A program made the position numbers and the translations under genes. This document shows positions 15,763 to 23,942 of a stretch of DNA of 64,000 nt, piece by piece (position 1 is the first letter of the stretch; the number at the start of each line of letters is the position of its first letter). Source of the DNA: DAISKN01 sp963716925 (GTDB lineage: Bacteria; Acidobacteriota; Vicinamibacteria; Marinacidobacterales; SMYC01). The notes under the pieces were generated by a model. The model ran no database searches. It worked only from the letters and a program-made list of their open reading frames with translations, and was not told the DNA's origin. The stretch covers positions 372,001 through 436,000 of the forward strand of contig CAVQUX010000015.1 in the NCBI GenBank assembly GCA_963716925.1, read 5' to 3'.

Positions 15763-16328
15763 AGCGATCCGAGGAGGGGAAGGCGGGCGTGAGCGGGAAG
15801 GTCGGAAGACGCTCGGGCGTCAAGGCGCAGGAAGCGGCGGAGGTCGTCAACAACCTCAGGCGCCTCTTCAAGGCGATCCAGGAACACTCGAAGGCAGTCC
15901 TTCGCAAGACGGGGCTCTCAGGCCCGCAGGTATGGGCCCTCACGATCCTCGGGGCCGAGCCCGAGCTTTCTCTCGGCGAACTCTCGGAACGGCTCTTCGC
16001 GCATCCGTCGACGGTCTCCGGGATCGTGGACCGTCTCAAGAAACGCGGCGCGCTCCGGCGGTCCGTGGATCCGCTCGACGGTCGCGGAATACGATTGTCA
16101 CTGACTCCACTAGGCCGTCGCCTTCTGAAACGAAGCCCACCTCCGTTCCAGGTCGGCCTGCGCAGAGCCCTCGAGGACCTTCCCTCCTCGCAACTGCGGC
16201 AGTTGCGCCGGGGCCTGGAGCAGATCGTCAAGGAAACGTCCGCGAGCCGCTTCGCCTCCCCGTTCTTCGACGTCGAAGCTCCGATTCCGAGGCGGGTTGG
16301 AAGAACGCGGCGAAGATCGAAATCGTGA
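15759..16328 (+). CDS. MarR-family transcriptional regulator of the island
   Basis: I use GTG 15759, overlapping the OtsAB stop by 4 nt; GTG 15789, behind a GAGGAGGGG tract, is an alternative. The product is 189 residues. Helix alpha-1 (VVNNLRRLFKAIQEHSK) leads to the winged helix: GPQVWALTILG, LSLGELSERL, the recognition helix HPSTVSGIVDRLKKRG, then the wing RRSVDPLDGRGIRLSLTPLG. C-terminal helices for dimerisation follow, with a basic tail RTRRRSKS. As last gene of the operon driven from operator C it is placed for autoregulation, and four related AT-rich sites in the island are its likely targets. The ligand is unknown. Confidence 0.85.
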   Translation: MKRSEEGKAGVSGKVGRRSGVKAQEAAEVVNNLRRLFKAIQEHSKAVLRKTGLSGPQVWALTILGAEPELSLGELSERLFAHPSTVSGIVDRLKKRGALRRSVDPLDGRGIRLSLTPLGRRLLKRSPPPFQVGLRRALEDLPSSQLRQLRRGLEQIVKETSASRFASPFFDVEAPIPRRVGRTRRRSKS

Positions 16329-16462
16329 GGGAGGGGATCCACGCGCCCCCGCGGAAATCGAGGCTGACGGACTGGCGGAGTCTTCCGGCCCTCGCTGCCG
16401 AGGCGGTGACAAGCGAGGGGGAGAAAGAAGAGGTCAAGGGCTAGAAGGACTTATCTCTTGTT

Positions 16463-16486
16463 GGCGCCGAAGCGGGATTCGGCGCC
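16463..16486. terminator. GC-rich hairpin between convergent operons
   Basis: GGCGCCGAA (16463-16471) pairs perfectly with TTCGGCGCC (16478-16486) across a 6-nt loop. It lies between the ends of the MarR gene (plus) and the PLP-enzyme gene (minus). No T-run follows on either strand, so a bidirectional terminator or a stabilising stem is possible but not proven. The rest of 16329-16549 holds no gene I recognise. Confidence 0.45.
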
Positions 16487-16549
16487 GGTAGCTTCAGCCG
16501 GCGAAGACGCACCGCAGCCTGTTCTCGATGTGGGAGCCGACGTCGGCGG

Positions 16550-17701
16550 TCAGACTTTCTCGAGCGCCTGCTTCAGGTCTTCGATCAGGTCTTCTCCGTC
16601 TTCGAGGCCCACGGAGAGCCGTACCAGGCCGTCGGTGATCCCGACCCGCTTGCGCTCGGCTTCCTCGACGTCGGCGTGGGTCATGGTCACGGGATGGGTC
16701 ACCAGCGACTCCACCGAGCCCAGGTTCTCGGCGAGGCTCCACAGGCGGAGGGAGTCCATGATCTTCTTCCCCGCCGCGACCCCGCCCCGGACCTCGAACC
16801 AGACCATGGCGCCGAAGCCCGAAGCCTGCCGCTTCGCGAGGTCGTGCTGCGGGTGCGACGCGAGTCCGGGGTAGCAGACCCGATCGACCTTGGGGTGAGA
16901 CTCGAGGAACTTCGCGATCGCGAGGGCGTTCTCCGACTGCGCGTCCATGCGTACGGAGAGGGTCTTCGCGCCCTGGAGAGTGAGCCAGGCGACCTGGGGC
17001 GAGAGGATGATGCCGCAGGCGTTCTGGACGAATCGAATCTTCTCCGCGAGCTCGGCGCTCCGGCTCGTGACCGATCCGCCCACGGTCGCGTTGTGGCCGT
17101 CGAAGTACTTGGTGGTGCTGTGGACGCTCAGGTCCGCTCCGAGCTCGAGCGGGCGCTGGTAGTAAGGGGTGAGAAACGTGTTGTCGACGGCGTGAGGGAT
17201 GCCGCGGCCCCGCGCGATTTCCGAGATGGCGGCGATGTCCGTGAGCTTCAACGTCGGGTTCGCCGGGGTCTCGGTGAGTATCAGCCGGGTGTTGGCTCGG
17301 AGGCTCTTCCTCACGTCCTCCGGCTTCGAGGTGTCGGCGAACGTGAAGTCGACGCCGAATCGGCTGAAGATCTTGGTGCAGATGCGGTAGGTTCCGCCGT
17401 AGGCCACGTCCGAGACCACGGCGTGATCGCCCGCATTCAGAAGCGTCAACAGGACCGCCTGGATCGCCGCCATTCCCGTGGCGAAACAGGCGGTGTCCGC
17501 GCCGCCCTCGAGCTCCGTGATCTTCTTCTCCAGCGCGCGCACCGTCGGGTTGCCCGAGCGGGAGTAGGAGTAGCCTTTCGAGAGATAGCGGTCGACCGAC
17601 TCCTGGACGTACGTCGTGGTCTGGTAGATCGGCGTGAGGATCGATCCGGTGGTGGGGTCGGGCTCGACGCCGGCGTGAATCTGCTTGGTTCGAAAGCGCA
17701 T
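16550..17701 (-). CDS. Cystathionine gamma-synthase/lyase family PLP enzyme
   Basis: The protein has 383 residues, the normal length for the Cys/Met metabolism PLP family. Visible signatures: TKQIHAGVEPDPTTGSI, PIYQTTTYVQ, YSRSGNPTVRALEKKI, FATGMAAIQAVLL, the cofactor aspartate in PHAVDNTFLTPYYQRPLELG and the Schiff-base lysine in SVHSTTKYFDGHNATVGG. Such enzymes catalyse gamma-replacement (cystathionine gamma-synthase) or gamma-elimination (lyase, methionine gamma-lyase). Sequence features I can see do not separate these. The gene begins 4 nt after the ManA-PMM fusion gene ends, so it is the last gene of a three-gene operon; there is no obvious functional link to sugar phosphate metabolism. 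Confidence 0.9.
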   Translation of the reverse strand: MRFRTKQIHAGVEPDPTTGSILTPIYQTTTYVQESVDRYLSKGYSYSRSGNPTVRALEKKITELEGGADTACFATGMAAIQAVLLTLLNAGDHAVVSDVAYGGTYRICTKIFSRFGVDFTFADTSKPEDVRKSLRANTRLILTETPANPTLKLTDIAAISEIARGRGIPHAVDNTFLTPYYQRPLELGADLSVHSTTKYFDGHNATVGGSVTSRSAELAEKIRFVQNACGIILSPQVAWLTLQGAKTLSVRMDAQSENALAIAKFLESHPKVDRVCYPGLASHPQHDLAKRQASGFGAMVWFEVRGGVAAGKKIMDSLRLWSLAENLGSVESLVTHPVTMTHADVEEAERKRVGITDGLVRLSVGLEDGEDLIEDLKQALEKV

Positions 17702-17705
17702 TCGT

Positions 17706-20474
17706 CTATTTTAGCACCGAGGCGCGTTCCAGCTTCCTCAGGATGCCATCCGGCTCGGAGAGAGCCAACCTCACGATCTCGTTCGCCCGCTCCTGGGTGC
17801 CGGCCACCGCGTAGATCCGAAGCTGCGGGGCGTTCCCCGAGGGCCGGATGTGGGCGATGTCCCCGCCCTCGAAATACAAGCGGATCCCGTCGGTCGCGTC
17901 CGAGCGCACGATCCCGCCGAATCCGAGCTCCGGGGTGAAGAACGAGGCCAGGGCCCGCGCCCCTTCTTCCGAGGAGAACTTCGCGAGGAGGGCGCGGCTG
18001 GTGCGCGCGGCAAAACCGTCGATCAGTCCCGCCTTCCCGAACCGGGGCGGAAGCTCGGCAAAGAGCTCCGGAAGCGAACGGTTCCTCTCCGCCGAGAGGT
18101 GCAGCACGGCGAGAATCGGAAGGACGGCGTCCCGGGTGGGGAGAGCCGCGAGCCACTGCCCATCCCGCTCCAGATCCGACCCGGTGAGAAAGCCGCCGTT
18201 GGCCTCGAACCCCACGATGCGGCGGAACCCTCCGCGAGCGAGATACTCTTCCATGCCTTCGATGACGTAGGGCGATCCGATGCGGGTCTTCTTCACGGGA
18301 ACGCCCCGGGGGCCGAACCAGAGATCGACGGCGTCGTTGGCGCTCACCGGGACGACGACGGCGTCGGCGCGAAGGTAGTCGGCGACGAGGATCCCCAGGA
18401 GATCGCCGCCGAAGAAACGGACCTTGCCGTCGGGCGCGATTCCGACTACGAGCGGCCGGTCGCTGTCGCCGTCCGTCGAGACGATGGCGTCGATCTCACC
18501 GATGGTGTCCCGGGCGACGGACAGAAGCTGCTCGAGCTCCCGGAGCCGCTCGTCGCTGATGTTCTCGGTATCGATGGGGATGAAGGAGTCCGAGCGCTCC
18601 ATCGGAAGGACGTCGGCCCCGAGGCTCCTCAGAATCCCCACCAGGAGATCCCGTCCCACGGCGGAGTGTTGATACACCACGACGCGCTTTTTGGACAGCG
18701 CGCCTTCCGGAAAGAAGTCCAGGTACCGGCGGACGTAGCTTTCGCTTCCCGCCGCTGAGGCCTCGGCGAGAGGCCGGGCCCGCTCGGCCAGGACCATGCC
18801 GTCGTCCGCGAAAGGGGATTCCGGGCCCTTGCGGGCGTACTCCCAGGCGCGGACTCCGGCTACCGCCGCGAGGATTCCGGCCTCGTCCACCTTCATCACC
18901 TCGCCCGCCGGACGGGCGAACTTGACGCCGTTGCGGTCGAAAGGAATGTGGCTTCCCGTGACCATGACGCTCGCGCGCCTCTGGGAAAGAGCGCTCCAGG
19001 TGAGCGCGGGAGTCGGTATCCTTCCGAGGTAGTCGAGTCGGAAACCGGCGTCGGTGACGGCGCGGGCGACCGCGCCGAGGATCCTCTCCGTCGAGGGCCT
19101 CAGGTCTCCCGCGGCGGAAACCGGGTCGCCGCGGTAGATCTCGCGACGGTCCAGAAGGTACTCGAGGAACCCTCGGGTGTTGACGTAGACCTCGAGGTCG
19201 GTCATCTCGGAGACCAGCCCGCGAAGGCCGCTCGTCCCGAACGCGAGCTCGCTCGGACGCCGGCCGCGGAAGCGCGGCCTCCGGTCGGGAACCGCGGCCC
19301 GAAAGAGAGTTCCGCGTCCGGCGATCCCGTACGTCGTGCCGTGCGTCACCAGGAGACATTCACCCCGGCGCAAGCTCTTTGGACCTTCGGCCGACGAGAC
19401 CTCGAGCTCGCCTTCGGCCTCGACGGCGAGCAGGATCTCGGCGCCGTAGGTCTCCCCGCTCGAATAAGGGGTACCGGAGCCGACGTCGATCACTCCGAGC
19501 TGAAACTCTTTGGGCGTGGAAGGGTAGAGGCCCTCGCCTTCTCGACCTGGGGCCGGACGCAGGATGACCGGTGGTCCCCCCGCGAAGCTCAAGATATTCG
19601 AAAGCTCCTCGACGTCGACATGTTTCTCCGTCAGGCCGCCGCGAAGCACGTTGTTCGAGCTCGCCATGATCTCGACCGCCGAGCCCTCCAGGTAGGAGTG
19701 CAGAACCCCCGGTCCGAGAAATACCGCTTCTCCCGGCCTGAGGTGAACCAAGTTCAGGAACAGGATCGACAGCAGGCCCCGGTCATGGCCGCCGCCGCCT
19801 CTGGCGAAGACGTCGTCGCATCGCACCATCCAGAACTCTCGCCGGTCCCGATCGAAGCTTCGCCGCCTCAAGCGGACGAGGATGGGCTCCAGGATCTCGT
19901 CCACCTCGGCCTGAGGAAGCGCCAGGACCCGCCGGTAGAGATCACCGAGAGCCCGTTCGTCGAGCTCGACACCGGCGGCGAGCCGGTGGAGCTCGGGCAC
20001 CTCTTCCAGCGTGGTCGCGATCTCTTCGAAACGGCGGAAGCCGACGAAGGCGTAGAAATCGGTGAGAGCCGCGAGAAGCTCGGGCTTTCCGCGCCGATCG
20101 CGGTAGCTTCGATTCGGAGCCCCGAGGGGGATCCCGCTCCGGTTCTCCCGAAGGAAACCCACCCGGGCCTGCTCTTCGGAAGGATGCGCCTGGAGGGAGA
20201 GCGGAATCGCGGCGGAGAGAACTTTGACAAGGAACGGAAGCTCGCCCCGGAACTCGCGAGCGACCTCCGGGCCGAGAATCGCTTCGGAGTCCTCTTCGAT
20301 CCGGTCTTTCAGCGTCTCGGCGCCCACCCTCGAAGGCAGGTCGGGGTGGGCTCCCATCCAGAGCTCGGCATAGGGGAGGCCGTCGCGGTTCTCCCGCCCG
20401 AGAAGCGAGGGAATGAACCGGGTGTCCCCCCACGCATAATGCTGGACCCGTGGCTCGAGGGGGATGAGACTCAC
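17706..20474 (-). CDS. Mannose-6-phosphate isomerase fused to phosphomannomutase
   Basis: I place the start at GTG 20474, overlapping the pgm stop (GTGA); the frame is open for 660 nt upstream, but there it is antisense-like filler inside pgm. The product has 922 residues. Residues 1 to about 400 are type I ManA: PLSLQAHPSEEQA (zinc Gln and His), RGKPELLAALTDF, GPGVLHSYLEGSAVEIMASS and RGGLTEKHVDVEEL. Residues about 410-922 are a phosphohexomutase: FGTSGLRG, MVTGSHIPFDRNG (phosphoserine loop), STDGDSDRPL (magnesium), FEANGGFL and RPSGNAPQLRIY. Together they convert fructose-6-phosphate to mannose-1-phosphate. The fusion is uncommon and may channel mannose-6-phosphate. Confidence 0.85.
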   Translation of the reverse strand: MSLIPLEPRVQHYAWGDTRFIPSLLGRENRDGLPYAELWMGAHPDLPSRVGAETLKDRIEEDSEAILGPEVAREFRGELPFLVKVLSAAIPLSLQAHPSEEQARVGFLRENRSGIPLGAPNRSYRDRRGKPELLAALTDFYAFVGFRRFEEIATTLEEVPELHRLAAGVELDERALGDLYRRVLALPQAEVDEILEPILVRLRRRSFDRDRREFWMVRCDDVFARGGGGHDRGLLSILFLNLVHLRPGEAVFLGPGVLHSYLEGSAVEIMASSNNVLRGGLTEKHVDVEELSNILSFAGGPPVILRPAPGREGEGLYPSTPKEFQLGVIDVGSGTPYSSGETYGAEILLAVEAEGELEVSSAEGPKSLRRGECLLVTHGTTYGIAGRGTLFRAAVPDRRPRFRGRRPSELAFGTSGLRGLVSEMTDLEVYVNTRGFLEYLLDRREIYRGDPVSAAGDLRPSTERILGAVARAVTDAGFRLDYLGRIPTPALTWSALSQRRASVMVTGSHIPFDRNGVKFARPAGEVMKVDEAGILAAVAGVRAWEYARKGPESPFADDGMVLAERARPLAEASAAGSESYVRRYLDFFPEGALSKKRVVVYQHSAVGRDLLVGILRSLGADVLPMERSDSFIPIDTENISDERLRELEQLLSVARDTIGEIDAIVSTDGDSDRPLVVGIAPDGKVRFFGGDLLGILVADYLRADAVVVPVSANDAVDLWFGPRGVPVKKTRIGSPYVIEGMEEYLARGGFRRIVGFEANGGFLTGSDLERDGQWLAALPTRDAVLPILAVLHLSAERNRSLPELFAELPPRFGKAGLIDGFAARTSRALLAKFSSEEGARALASFFTPELGFGGIVRSDATDGIRLYFEGGDIAHIRPSGNAPQLRIYAVAGTQERANEIVRLALSEPDGILRKLERASVLK

Positions 20475-22150
20475 ACTTCGTTTCTCGACGTCTCGCCGGA
20501 CTTCTCGCCGGACTTCTCGAAGACGCGCTCGATGAGGCTCGCGGCTTCGGTCTGGATGCGAACCAGATGCTCTCGGTCGCGGAAGCTCTCGGCGTAGAGC
20601 TTGTACACCTCCTCGGTTCCCGAGGGGCGGGCGGCGAACCATCCATAGTCGGTCGAGACCTTGAGGCCGCCGATGGGAGCGCCGTTGCCGGGGGCTGCGG
20701 TCAGAATCTCGCGGATCGGATCGCCCGCGAGCTCCGAGGTCGTGACCTCCGAAGCGCCGAGCTTCTTCAGAAGGGCCTTCTGCTCCCGCGTCGCCTTTCG
20801 GTCGATGCGCTCGTAGACCGGGCTGCCGAGCTCCTCGGTGAGGCGGCGGTAGAGCTCGCCGGGATCCCGGCCTGAGGCGCCGAGGATCTCGGCCGCGAGG
20901 AGCCCGAGCACGATACCGTCCTTGTCCGTCGTCCAGACGGTTCCGTCCCGTCTGAGGAGCGAGGCCCCCGCGCTTTCTTCTCCTCCGAATCCGAGCGAGC
21001 CGTCGAGGAGTCCGGCGACGAACCACTTGAAGCCGACGGGGACTTCCACCAGGCGCCTTCCGAGCTTCCGAGCGACGCGATCCACGATGCTGCTGGTCAC
21101 GACCGTCTTTCCAACGGCGGCGTCCGCCCGCCACCCGGGCCGATGGCCGAACAGATAGTCGATGGCCGCGGCGAGATAGTGATTGGGGTTCAGGAGCCCC
21201 GAGCTTCGGGTGACGATGCCGTGGCGATCGTTGTCGGTGTCATTGGCGAAGGCGACGTCGAAGCGGGAGCGGAGCTCGATGAGAGGCGCCATCGCCTGGG
21301 GAGAGGAGCAGTCCATGCGGATCTTGCCGTCCCAGTCGAGCGTCATGAACCGGAACGTGGGATCGACCAGCGGGTTCACCACCTCCAGGTCGAGCCCGTA
21401 GCGCTCGGCGATGGGCCCCCAGTAGAAGACCCCCGCGCCCCCCAGCGGATCGACGCCGATGCGGATTCCGCGGAGCTTCTCCAGCTCGAGCACGGAAGCC
21501 AGATCGGAGACGTAGGCGGTTGTGTAATCGTGGCGATGGGTGGTGGGAGCGGCGAGGGCCTGCGAATACGGCACGCGCTTCACCGAAACGAGTCCTTCGG
21601 CGAGGATGCGGTTCGCCCGCTCCTCCACCCAGCTCGTCACGTCGGTGTCCGCGGGGCCGCCGTTCGGCGGGTTGTACTTGAAGCCGCCGTCCTCCGGCGG
21701 GTTGTGCGACGGAGTCAGGACGATGCCGTCGGCGAGAGCCCGGCGTCTTCCCCGGTTGTGGGTGAGAATCGCGTGGGAGACGACCGGGGTCGGAGTGTAG
21801 CCGTCTTTCGAGTCGATGAGGGTCTCGACGCCGTTTCCCGCGAGGACCTCGAGCGTCGTCACCCGCGCGGGCTCGGAGAGGGCGTGGGTGTCGATGCCGA
21901 GAAAGAGAGGACCGTCCGGACCGCGGGCGGCGCGGTAGTCGCAGATCGCCTGGGCGGTCGCGAGCACGTGGGCCTCGTTGAAGCTGCGGAGAAAGGCCGA
22001 GCCCCGATGCCCCGAGGTGCCGAAGGCGACTCGCTCGGCGGCGTTCTCCGGATTCGGTGTCTCCGCGTAATAGGCGGTGACGAGCCGGGCGACGTTCGGC
22101 AGGAATTCCGGCGGCGCCGGCTTTCCGGCGAGGGGGTGCATGAGGGCCAT
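20471..22150 (-). CDS. pgm: Alpha-D-glucose phosphate-specific phosphoglucomutase
   Basis: The protein has 559 residues, close to E. coli Pgm (546). Signatures are FGTSGHRGSAFLRSFNE, the phosphoserine loop VLTPSHNPPEDGGFKYNPP, the magnesium loop NDTDNDRHGIV, the sugar-binding FGGEESAGASLL and WTTDKDGI, and the phosphate-binding ARPSGTEEVYKLYAES. It interconverts glucose-6-phosphate and glucose-1-phosphate. Glucose-1-phosphate is the precursor of UDP- and ADP-glucose used by the GpgS, OtsA and TreT-like enzymes 5-17 kb away. It is the first gene of the minus-strand operon, and its start faces the promoter region of the radical SAM gene. Confidence 0.95.
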   Translation of the reverse strand: MALMHPLAGKPAPPEFLPNVARLVTAYYAETPNPENAAERVAFGTSGHRGSAFLRSFNEAHVLATAQAICDYRAARGPDGPLFLGIDTHALSEPARVTTLEVLAGNGVETLIDSKDGYTPTPVVSHAILTHNRGRRRALADGIVLTPSHNPPEDGGFKYNPPNGGPADTDVTSWVEERANRILAEGLVSVKRVPYSQALAAPTTHRHDYTTAYVSDLASVLELEKLRGIRIGVDPLGGAGVFYWGPIAERYGLDLEVVNPLVDPTFRFMTLDWDGKIRMDCSSPQAMAPLIELRSRFDVAFANDTDNDRHGIVTRSSGLLNPNHYLAAAIDYLFGHRPGWRADAAVGKTVVTSSIVDRVARKLGRRLVEVPVGFKWFVAGLLDGSLGFGGEESAGASLLRRDGTVWTTDKDGIVLGLLAAEILGASGRDPGELYRRLTEELGSPVYERIDRKATREQKALLKKLGASEVTTSELAGDPIREILTAAPGNGAPIGGLKVSTDYGWFAARPSGTEEVYKLYAESFRDREHLVRIQTEAASLIERVFEKSGEKSGETSRNEV

Positions 22151-22228
22151 CCTAGCAAAGCGGCGCCTGGCTTCGCACGGCAGGGCGCCGACACCGGCGT
22201 ATTTCTAGGGGAAAATCGAATCCTCGCC

Positions 22229-22256
22229 TTGATTTTTGCAAACCGTGGTCTAGACT
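22229..22256 (+). promoter_or_regulatory. Sigma-70-like promoter for the radical SAM gene
   Basis: TTGATT (22229-22234) and TAGACT (22251-22256) are 16 nt apart, about 60 nt upstream of the chosen ATG at 22317. The spacer is AT-richer than its surroundings. Confidence 0.45.
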
Positions 22257-22316
22257 GCAATGACTGCTGAACACATACAGGTCATTCTCCGGTCGCGGGA
22301 ACGAAAGGAGGAGGAG

Positions 22317-23621
22317 ATGCCTGAGGTCATGGATCCAACCCCAGATCGCAGCTCGGTGCCGACGCCGGCGCCCTTCCGGATCGACGTAAAACTCCACGAG
22401 GTGCTGATGGAGAGCACCCCCGGGAACGGTCACCCCGTTTCCCCCCTTCCCAAGCCGGTGGGCGGAGGCGGGACCGGGCTACCGATGCCCGTTTATCCCC
22501 AGAGGACTTACTCCGACGACGAGCCGTCGCTCCTCCAGTACCAGAGGATGAACGCCCGGCGCACCTGGGAAGCCTGGGCAAAGCCGTACTTCGCGTCGCG
22601 CTCGCTGAAGAACCGCAACGAGCTCCGCCCGATCATCGCGTACCTCTTCACCGACTATAAATGCAACCTGGATTGCCATTATTGCTGGGCGTACAACAAC
22701 GCGGTCAAGGGAATGACCGAGGAGATGGCGAGGCGGTCGGTGGACTGGCTCGAGTCGCTCGGAAACCGGGTCCTCGCGCTCATGGGCGGCGAGCCCTTGC
22801 TTCGCCCCGACTTCGTGCACAAGGTCACCGACTACGCGGCCAGGAAGGGCTTCTTCGTATATCTTCCGACGAACGGGAGACTCATGCGGCCGGAGGTGAT
22901 CGACCGGCTGGGAGACGCGGGTCTCGCGACCGTGAACCTCGCCATCGACTCCATGGACGTCAAGCCATCGCTCCCGAAGGCTCTGGCCCCCATTCGAAAT
23001 CACTTCGAGTACCTTCTGAAGCAGCAGAGGCGCTACGGCTACACCGTCGCCATCAACACCAACATCTGCCGCAACAACATGGACGACGTGCGGGCGCTGA
23101 CGGAGCTCGCGCTCGACCGCAACATCGCCATCGATTTCCACATCAACGAGGCGCCCATGATCGAGCAGGGGCACTTCCAGCACTACGAGGAGAACCAGAC
23201 CTATCTCAGACCGCAGGACTACGAGAAGGTGGACGAGCTCCTCGACTGGATCATCGAGCGCCACAAGAGCGGACAGCGCGTGGTGAACCCCCTCTCCCAC
23301 CTGCACGAGATGAAGAACCTCATGCGCGGTGAGGTGAAGACCCGATGGAACTGCCGGGCGGGCCATAACATGCTGATCATCCGCGTCGACGGAACGCTCG
23401 CGCCCTGCTTTCCCATGTACTCTGCGAGCCACGACTGGGGCACCGTGGGAAATCACAAGTTCGAGCCCCGCCAGCTCGACGAGATGAAGAAGGAGTGCAC
23501 CAAGCACTGCCTGTCGACCTGCAACTACATTCTCGGCTTCTGCTACAACACCCGACGCGTGGTCTGGTGGGGCCTGAAGCAGGCGATGCGCGGCTTCAAG
23601 GGCGTGAGCGGAAGCTTCTAG
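22317..23621 (+). CDS. Radical SAM/SPASM-type protein
   Basis: I use ATG 22317 because GGAGGAGGAG precedes it immediately; the frame also has an ATG at 22260. The protein has 434 residues. The radical SAM cluster motif is CNLDCHYC (C-x3-C-x2-C), followed by MGGEPLLRPDF (SAM-binding GGE) and VNLAIDSMD. The C-terminal third has a SPASM-like set: WNCRAGHNMLIIRVDGTLAPC and then CTKHCLSTCNYILGFC, which would hold auxiliary iron-sulfur clusters. SPASM enzymes modify peptides or act as anaerobic maturases. I find no small peptide substrate gene nearby. A large inverted repeat starts 28 nt after the stop. Confidence 0.8.
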   Translation: MPEVMDPTPDRSSVPTPAPFRIDVKLHEVLMESTPGNGHPVSPLPKPVGGGGTGLPMPVYPQRTYSDDEPSLLQYQRMNARRTWEAWAKPYFASRSLKNRNELRPIIAYLFTDYKCNLDCHYCWAYNNAVKGMTEEMARRSVDWLESLGNRVLALMGGEPLLRPDFVHKVTDYAARKGFFVYLPTNGRLMRPEVIDRLGDAGLATVNLAIDSMDVKPSLPKALAPIRNHFEYLLKQQRRYGYTVAINTNICRNNMDDVRALTELALDRNIAIDFHINEAPMIEQGHFQHYEENQTYLRPQDYEKVDELLDWIIERHKSGQRVVNPLSHLHEMKNLMRGEVKTRWNCRAGHNMLIIRVDGTLAPCFPMYSASHDWGTVGNHKFEPRQLDEMKKECTKHCLSTCNYILGFCYNTRRVVWWGLKQAMRGFKGVSGSF

Positions 23622-23648
23622 CTCAACTCGAGAGGGAAGAGGGGAAAG

Positions 23649-23737
23649 AAACGCAAAGACGCAAAGACGCAAAGGCGCGAAGAAGAAACGGACTGATTTT
23701 TCTTCTTTGCGTCTTTGCGCCTTTGCGCCTTTGCGTT
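23649..23737. repeat. Inverted array of octamer repeats (ACGCAAAG / CTTTGCGT)
   Basis: The left arm (23649-23688) is a run of ACGCAAAG-type octamers ending GAAGAAGAAA. After about 10 nt comes the right arm (23699-23737), with TTTCTTCTTTGCG and then CTTTGCGC octamers. The arms can pair over nearly 38 nt. A single-armed relative lies at 55494-55541. It looks like a dispersed intergenic repeat; as RNA it would form a long stem after the radical SAM gene and might terminate or stabilise its transcript. Confidence 0.75.
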
Positions 23738-23766
23738 CGATTCCCCTCCTCCCTGCCTTCGGGTTG

Positions 23767-23795
23767 TTGTCCCGGCTCGGTTCAGGCGCTAGAAT
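23767..23795 (+). promoter_or_regulatory. Sigma-70-like promoter for the prkA operon
   Basis: TTGTCC (23767-23772), a 17-nt spacer and TAGAAT (23790-23795) make the best-spaced promoter I see in the window. The leader would be about 140 nt and contains a small hairpin (GGCGG 23901-23905 with CCGCC 23913-23917) shortly before the GGAGGAG ribosome binding site. Confidence 0.55.
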
Positions 23796-23942
23796 AAATC
23801 CAGTAGCGCAAAGCTAACCAACTGAACGCGTAAGGAGCGACAGCTCTTATGGGCGCGGACCAGTGTAGGCGGAACGACTCGCCACGGACGGAACGATGCA
23901 GGCGGTCGAAGTCCGCCCTCCCTTCCCATCTGGAGGAGACCG

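Noticed and set aside
20475..21134. N-terminal extension of the ManA-PMM fusion
   Set aside because: It overlaps pgm in another frame and is Arg/Pro-rich. The GTG at 20474 in a GTGA overlap starts the ManA homology.
23649..23737. CRISPR array
   Set aside because: The octamers are contiguous with no unique spacers, and the two halves are inverted relative to each other. No cas gene is near.
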